A stretch of 64,000 bases of DNA from Puccinia triticina. Its lineage: Eukaryota; Basidiomycota; Pucciniomycetes; Pucciniales; Pucciniaceae. Shown here piece after piece: positions 59,101 through 64,000 of this stretch. The notes under the pieces are model-generated. The model worked only from the letters and a program-made list of their open reading frames with translations, did not search any database and was not told where the DNA came from. How positions within the stretch are numbered: the stretch's first letter is position 1; every line of letters starts with the position of its first letter. Location: positions 6,288,001 to 6,352,000 of the forward strand of contig NC_070567.1 of assembly GCF_026914185.1 (NCBI RefSeq), given 5' to 3'. A program made the translations under genes and the position numbers.

Positions 59101-60204
59101 ACGGGCGAAGGTGAACGGACCGGGTGGTAGTAGAGGTCGGTGGAATTCGAATGCGAGGAAGATCTAACTCGAGATCGTGAGCGTGATCGAGAGTAGGTAT
59201 GACTCGGACTTCGTGAGCGGGATCTTGATGGGCTCATTGAGCGCGTGGGGCCTGTCCCGCGATTCCGTGAACGACTAAAGGGCGGATTTAGGAGCGCCAA
59301 CACAGCATTGAAGCGATCAGGAGGTACCAAGAAAGAGAGCCGATGGGTCAGAAAACTGATTAATGGATGGATGGATCGTTGAAAATGTCTGGCCAGAGGT
59401 GTTGACTAACCTATGGGAGCGATAGTCTATCTTGCGACGTTTGCTACGCCTATCATCATTCTTATCAAGCATTGAAGATCTGCGTGGATCGACCGGTCTC
59501 CGCAAGGGCGACTTGCTAGGTGAGGGTGCAGGACGAGGGCTGTAAGCTCGCCTACGATGAGAGGAGGATTGATATTGTTGGGCTTGATTGCGGGAGCGGT
59601 TCGAATAATCACTCTGCCTGTTGTTGCTCGTCCACCTGTCGTAAGTCAAGTGGGGATGTCTTTCATTGGAGTACCGACGAGCAGAGTGGTCTGCCTGTCG
59701 GTAATCCCGGCGCTCGTTACCATCTCGACCATATCCAGGCTCGGTGTCGTTGTGGTTTGGGCGGTAGCGCTGATAAGTGTTGGCGGGATTGCGCTCTTGG
59801 TGTTGCCCTCTGGCTCGGTAGCGACCTCGGTCCTTATCGGAGCCTCTGTTCCACTCCTTTCTGCCGTTACTTTCGTACAAAGGGCGCTCGACATGGTCAT
59901 CATCACGAGCACGATCGCGATCACGAGCCTGGCCCCTCGAGCGGTTCCGGTCGTACTTTCTGTTCATCTCCCGGTCCTCGGAGCGATCTCGGGGACGGTA
60001 TCTGTTTCGATCGTCGTAGTTCTGGCCATGCGAGTTTCCGTTGCGCTGGTGAGCGTGAGTCTGGGGCCTCGGAGGGGATACTGAGCCACTGCGATCAGGT
60101 CCAGCTGGGGAGGGCTCTCGACCTGGCAGTGGATCTTTGGGATCTCGGGATACCGATCGTTCACGCTGGCTGGCTGGCTGGTCTGGTTTGGAGGCAACGG
60201 TCAT
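56127..60204 (-). CDS. CTK1: CTK1/CDK12-like CTD kinase
   Basis: Exons 60204-59411, 59274-56710, 56613-56269 and 56196-56127 give 1257 residues in one frame. The first ~800 residues are Arg/Ser/Pro-rich (SRSRSRSPSHTYSRSRSRSR-type), as in CDK12/CDK13. The kinase domain follows with VGEGTYGKVYKA (Gly loop), VAMKRIRME (Lys), FPITAIREIKLL (PITAIRE cyclin helix), LHRDLKGSNILL (catalytic Asp), IADFGLARRF, TNRVITLWYKPPELL (T-loop Thr) and DMWSAG. The C-terminal GEWHELESKRARRRR is typical of the family. These kinases, with a cyclin K-like partner, phosphorylate Ser2 of the RNA polymerase II tail. The Met at 60204 (MTVASKPDQPASQ) is chosen as start because upstream there is no ATG in frame. The RS-rich N-terminus is longer than in yeast CTK1. 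Confidence 0.92.
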
Positions 60205-60415
60205 TAGAAGAGAGTCAAGTGGAGCGATTCGATGGGCTTTCCTTTTGGCCTCGTGCTGGCAGTGGATGCGCTGGGCCTGGCCACCCAGAACTATCGCCAG
60301 CGTTTTATACTCCGGGGTCGGGGGCGGGGTCCGCTCGGGTAGGCGCCAAATCACCTGAACATCACCCAAAAGGCAGTCATGGGTCCAAAAGTGAACAATC
60401 GGAACCTCTTTACAT

Positions 60416-60556
60416 GGAGGACTTCCTGTGCAATCTGGGACCCCCGCAGATGCTAGTTTAGACCCATAATGTCTGGATTTTTGCAGGGAAATCTAGCTTT
60501 TTGGGCTCTAGATCACTTCTGGGACCCCTGCAGATCTTGATCACGGGAAGTCATCC
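60416..60556. mobile_element. Small MITE, GGAGGACTTCC family (copy 3)
   Basis: Left end GGAGGACTTCCTGTGCAATC and an imperfect right end GATCACGGGAAGTCATCC. It lies just upstream of the CTK1-like gene, within 250 bases of its start codon. Confidence 0.65.
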
Positions 60557-61997
60557 AGTCATCCAATTTTTGTGTAGAGGGCTTGAAATAGGCATGGCAG
60601 AAATCACTTTTTTCAGTGTAGCGCGGCAGATACAACATTGCTACTCTTGAAATTTCCAGACAACTGAAACTCACACAGTGGCACAGTGCACTTTGATGTA
60701 ATATTTATGTTCACCTTCATCTTGAGTGATCCCTAGACATTTAATAACAAACCCCCAAGAGGTTGATAGAAGCCTGGAAAACCAAAGGAAAGTTGAAGAG
60801 AATTGACTTTTTTTCTTGTAATCTCCTCCAAGTGCAACAGCAAAGCCATCATATAAGCTGTGATCATGATTTTATGATCATATTGATGAGATTGATAAGA
60901 TGCAATTTGCGGAGAAGTTGATGTGAAAACAAAACCAAGTTTTTAGGCTTTGGCCTTTATATTGACTCCAAGGGGTGGCTCACTGGCTGATCAACTGAGA
61001 AAGTCTTCCCAGCTGAGCTTTAGCTCACAATAGGGTTGTGTAAGTACATAGCTCAGACTCAGTTTGGTGTAAAGTTGAGCAATGTTCAGGAATTCCAGGG
61101 TGTACCACCCTTCAATTCATTGGTATGAGCCTTGCATCACTCGGGAATGGACTTGAGCATGCTGCATGTCAACTGGCAGCAGTTACTCAAGTTTTTTTTA
61201 ATAGTGATTGTTTACTGGTTGAAAACGCTTCCTGCATTTCAGTCACAGGCCTATACAGCTTCACTTTATAGGCATCCAAAACCCCTCTGGTTTACTAGGT
61301 TTTCTGTAAGTGGGTGCCATGCCAAATGCAGGGAAGATGGTGCTTGTGCAGCAGATTGCCAGATCAAAGTAAAATTGCTACAGGGTTCCAATTGTACAGC
61401 CCTCAAGCCCCCATATTTTGAAACAAAGAAAGTAGGATGTTTCTTCCAAGTATCTTACTGTAAATAGGAAACCTTAAATACAGGAGCTATACAGGCTTTG
61501 AGGCTGGAATATTCTGTAGCCTACACAACCTCAAGCCTTTTGGGAATGGCTGTACATACAGTCAAACCCTTGAACCCACATACCCCTTGAGCTACGTTTC
61601 TTGGCAGGTTATGTGAGTACAAGGGTTAGCTACAGGCCAAAATGAAAATTTGGTGGACCCAAATGAGTACATATGTGGTATTATGTTGTTTTATGTGTTT
61701 GACTGTACTCTTTTTACTACCAGAAATTACTAGATCTTGTACTCCTCATGACTGTATGACTTGTATTTTTCATTTGGAGAATATGTTTCACTGATCACAT
61801 CCTGACCTCCTACTTTTTTCTGAGTGAGAATTTTGCCTCATTGAAGTTTTATACAAATTCAATTGTGACTAAAGAAGGCAAACAATTGGATTCCCTCCAC
61901 CAAGCCACTTTTTTTCTTCAAAATATTACACACTGATTATAAACCAAACCTGGAAGCTTTCAACCTACGGATACACTTTCATCACTACACCCACATC
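60557..61997. other. Intergenic repeat sequence, probable CACTA fragment, no gene claimed
   Basis: Near 61135-61205 the sequence TGTCAACTGGCAGCAGTTAC followed by CAAGTTTTTTT and AGTG resembles the right end of the CACTG-ended element (42407-44404). A 111-codon frame at 61132-61467 starts inside this end and is therefore doubtful. Confidence 0.4.
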
Positions 61998-62793
61998 TTG
62001 AATTATACCATTGCCATGCATATTTTGAACCCATCTATTTTATTTATTTTGCTACTGATCAGTATGGTGTGTGCACTTGATCATTTGTCAACATGCAAAG
62101 ATCCTGAACTTATCAGAATGGAGGCAATGGGGAATGAATGCCTATGTCCCCACTTAGGCTGCACAAACTCTTACCATGAGACATGGAGAACCTCTTGCAT
62201 GAGCTGTGATGCTTTTGAAGAACAATCACACTCTGGATGCAAAGCCCATGAGTGAGTTTTTCTTTTCTTTTCCTTTTAAGTTCAACTTTTTATAAGTGAA
62301 AAAAGATTTTCTATTATGATCTCAGTTCAAATCTAGGGTTTTCATAATGAATTAACTGATATGCATATATGAAATTATTTTTGGGGTTGTTTTGCTAGTG
62401 CCGTTTGGCAAAAATATCATGATCTTTCTGATCTTGAAGATGATGAAGACACTAAGAGCTCTGAAAACATTCAGTGCCCGTTTTGTGGAAGCTCCCATGA
62501 AAGGAGTGACTCTTGTGTGTAATTTATTTTTCCTTCACTACTTGATAATCTCAATTTTTTTTCACTCAATTGTATCTAAATTTTTGTTGTCATAATTGAT
62601 CTTCTAAAACTTCTCTTTGGTTCATTTTGCTAGCCCGAATTCCAGAACAGATGTAAATCCTGACCTTGAAGAGGTTCAAGATGAAAGAAATCTTCAAGAA
62701 CCATTAAGGAATCCAAAGTTTCTCCTATACTTGTTTCTATCAACAGCATTTCACTTTCTTGATAGGTTCACATTGTTTAAGCATTTCAAATAG
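61998..62793 (+). CDS. Candidate secreted Cys-rich protein (possible effector)
   Basis: The Met at 61998 or 62016 begins a hydrophobic signal-like segment, MHILNPSILFILLLISMVCA, followed by a small Cys-rich domain (GNECLCPHLGCTNSY; WRTSCMSCDAF). Exon 1 ends at 62251 at GTGAGT and joins exon 2 at 62399 in frame, giving QCPFCGSSHERSDSC. Two endings are possible: stop at 62522 (125 residues), or a second intron from 62519 to a third exon 62634-62793 (177 residues); both introns end in TTTTGCTAG. The paired Cys and His could bind zinc or form disulphides. Small secreted Cys-rich proteins are typical effector candidates in rust fungi, but I see no known family. The surrounding DNA is AT-rich and repeat-derived, common for such genes. 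Confidence 0.55.
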
Positions 62794-63413
62794 TCTTTTA
62801 ATTATATTTCCTCTCAATCTTACCAGAAAGCTTCATATGGCATTCATCTAAAAATGTTAGCTACTTTTCCTTATACTTGTCATCCCAAAATTATCCTTCT
62901 GCTGACAAAGCTTGAGGAACCTGTCAAAGTAGAATATCCATTTGAATTTGATGTAGCCAGGGTTCTTGGGTTTGATGGTTACCAATGGGTTGGGTACAGA
63001 AGAGGGCATCATGATCAACCTTGAACAATTAGACAACATGAACATGTAACTTTGAGACAGCTTGAACTTGAATGATTGGACAGTTTGTAGTAAGTTTGCC
63101 AGTAGAAAAAACATGAGCTGCGGGTGTGAATAAGCATGAATCAGATGGAAAATGGTTGTTGGATAGAAAGAGCCAAGACTTCAGGATATTTTTTTTTTCC
63201 AATTTGTTGCCAAGGACAAAACAAGAAATGTGAATGCTGAAATTCTGCCAAGAAGTAATTGTTGGGGTTTCAACTCTTTGCCGCCAATGCGCAAGAGAGG
63301 AGCTGTTTATGATGCTTGAGAAAGGGGAGGTGATGATGGATTGATCACCGGATGTGGCTCAGATGGGGCACAGAAAATGATTATTGCTCTTGGTGTTGCT
63401 ACACCCAATTTCT
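62794..63413. other. No gene recognised
   Basis: AT-rich sequence with only short overlapping open frames. Confidence 0.5.
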
Positions 63414-64000
63414 CACAGGGGTGATTTTGACACACTCTCCAGAGAGTGCCATACCATACCCTTTTTCCAGAACTGTGCTGGATGCTTTTGGTGAAAATAG
63501 TGTAAGAAATAATGAAAAATGCTTGAACTCATCCACAACTGTTCTGAAACTGATCCTGGATTGATCCATCAATCATCAAGAATTCATGCAGAATTCAACT
63601 GTAAATCAATCAGAAAACAGTTTAAACCACTAAGAAACAATGGCCACAATCAAATCATAACTCAATTTCAACTGTTTGTTGGTTGGGATGATTTCTTGGG
63701 TTCAATTCATATTATTCACATGCTAATGAAGTTGCTCATTGTTTTCACTTTGCTAATTTTTCCCTTATGTGTGCGCGTAAAAGTTTTTTACAAATTGCAG
63801 GCTGGGCCTCTTTCAGATCAACAACATGTACACACCGGTTAGAATCATTTGAAAGGCCCACCCAAATTGGCATATTTCCCTAAAAAAAGGCAGGTATCAT
63901 CTATAATTGAGCCAAAAAAGGATGAAAATAGGGTGAAAGTATTTGTCAAGTCAAGCATGGAGGTTTTTGGTAACAGATTTCAGCTAGATAACCTGACTTC
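63414..64000. mobile_element. Left end of another CACTA-family copy, truncated by the window edge
   Basis: Starts CACAGGGGTGATTTTGACAC and continues with CTCTCCAGAGAGTGCC and CCAGAACTGTGCTGGATGC, matching the sequence just inside the left end of the giant transposon (CATAACTGTGCTGGAGGC). Subterminal GAACTCATCC and GATCCATCAATCATC repeats follow. A decayed palindrome (ATGTGTGCGCGTAAA) lies near 63766, about 350 bases in. Confidence 0.75.

Noticed and set aside
57572..60461. Long plus-strand open frames opposite the kinase gene
   Set aside because: They are antisense shadows of the GC- and Arg/Ser-rich coding region, which has clear introns and kinase motifs on the minus strand.
61132..61467. 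111-codon frame with several Cys
   Set aside because: Starts within a CACTA-like end, no convincing signal peptide or introns; kept only as uncertain.

Overview
The window reads as a rust-fungus (Pucciniales, Puccinia-like) nuclear contig. The reasons are short introns of about 60-110 bases with GT-AG ends, a compact GC-rich block of host genes, long AT-rich stretches full of nested transposons, a TET/JBP-type dioxygenase linked to a DNA transposon, and a possible small secreted Cys-rich protein. No prokaryotic features, rRNA, convincing tRNA or CRISPR were seen. All family assignments come from reading the sequence; no database was searched.

Layout. 1-4390: satellite array with a 173-base monomer. 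It contains a 346-base higher-order repeat and flips orientation at about 2808. 4391-11700: no intact genes; a 74-base tandem repeat, a broken Helitron-type helicase, a MITE and retrotransposon end sequence. 11872-44620: one decayed Ty3-type LTR retrotransposon on the minus strand, broken up by at least six later insertions. The largest insertion is a 25.2 kb CACTA-like DNA transposon (12784-37988) with a 38-base terminal inverted repeat and a 3-base target duplication. Taking it out rejoins the retrotransposon integrase in frame. 45885-52600: more transposon derivatives, foldback elements and MITEs, plus one host gene (48225-49109). 52626-60204: three host genes on the minus strand: a MOB2-like kinase activator, a PRCC-like protein and a CTK1/CDK12-like kinase. 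60205-64000: repeats, a candidate secreted protein (61998-62793) and the left end of another CACTA-family copy.

The giant transposon is the most interesting object. Besides a Tnp2/Plavaka-like transposase it carries a TET/JBP-like 2-oxoglutarate/Fe(II) dioxygenase, an SNF2 ATPase, a Kelch-repeat protein, a 782-residue unknown, two paralogous ~220-residue unknowns, and a second divergent pair of paralogous unknowns. An 18-base CpG-rich palindrome (core CATGTACGCGCGTACATG) recurs a few hundred bases upstream of its genes and is kept in a 1.1 kb non-autonomous relative. Transposase, SNF2 and one unknown each have a single in-frame TGA; the host retrotransposon has another. Each can be explained by C-to-T change of a CGA codon, as expected from deamination of methylated CpG. 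A methylation-editing enzyme, a chromatin remodeller, CpG-rich palindromes and signs of CpG decay in one mobile unit suggest an element that interacts with host DNA methylation. That link is inference.
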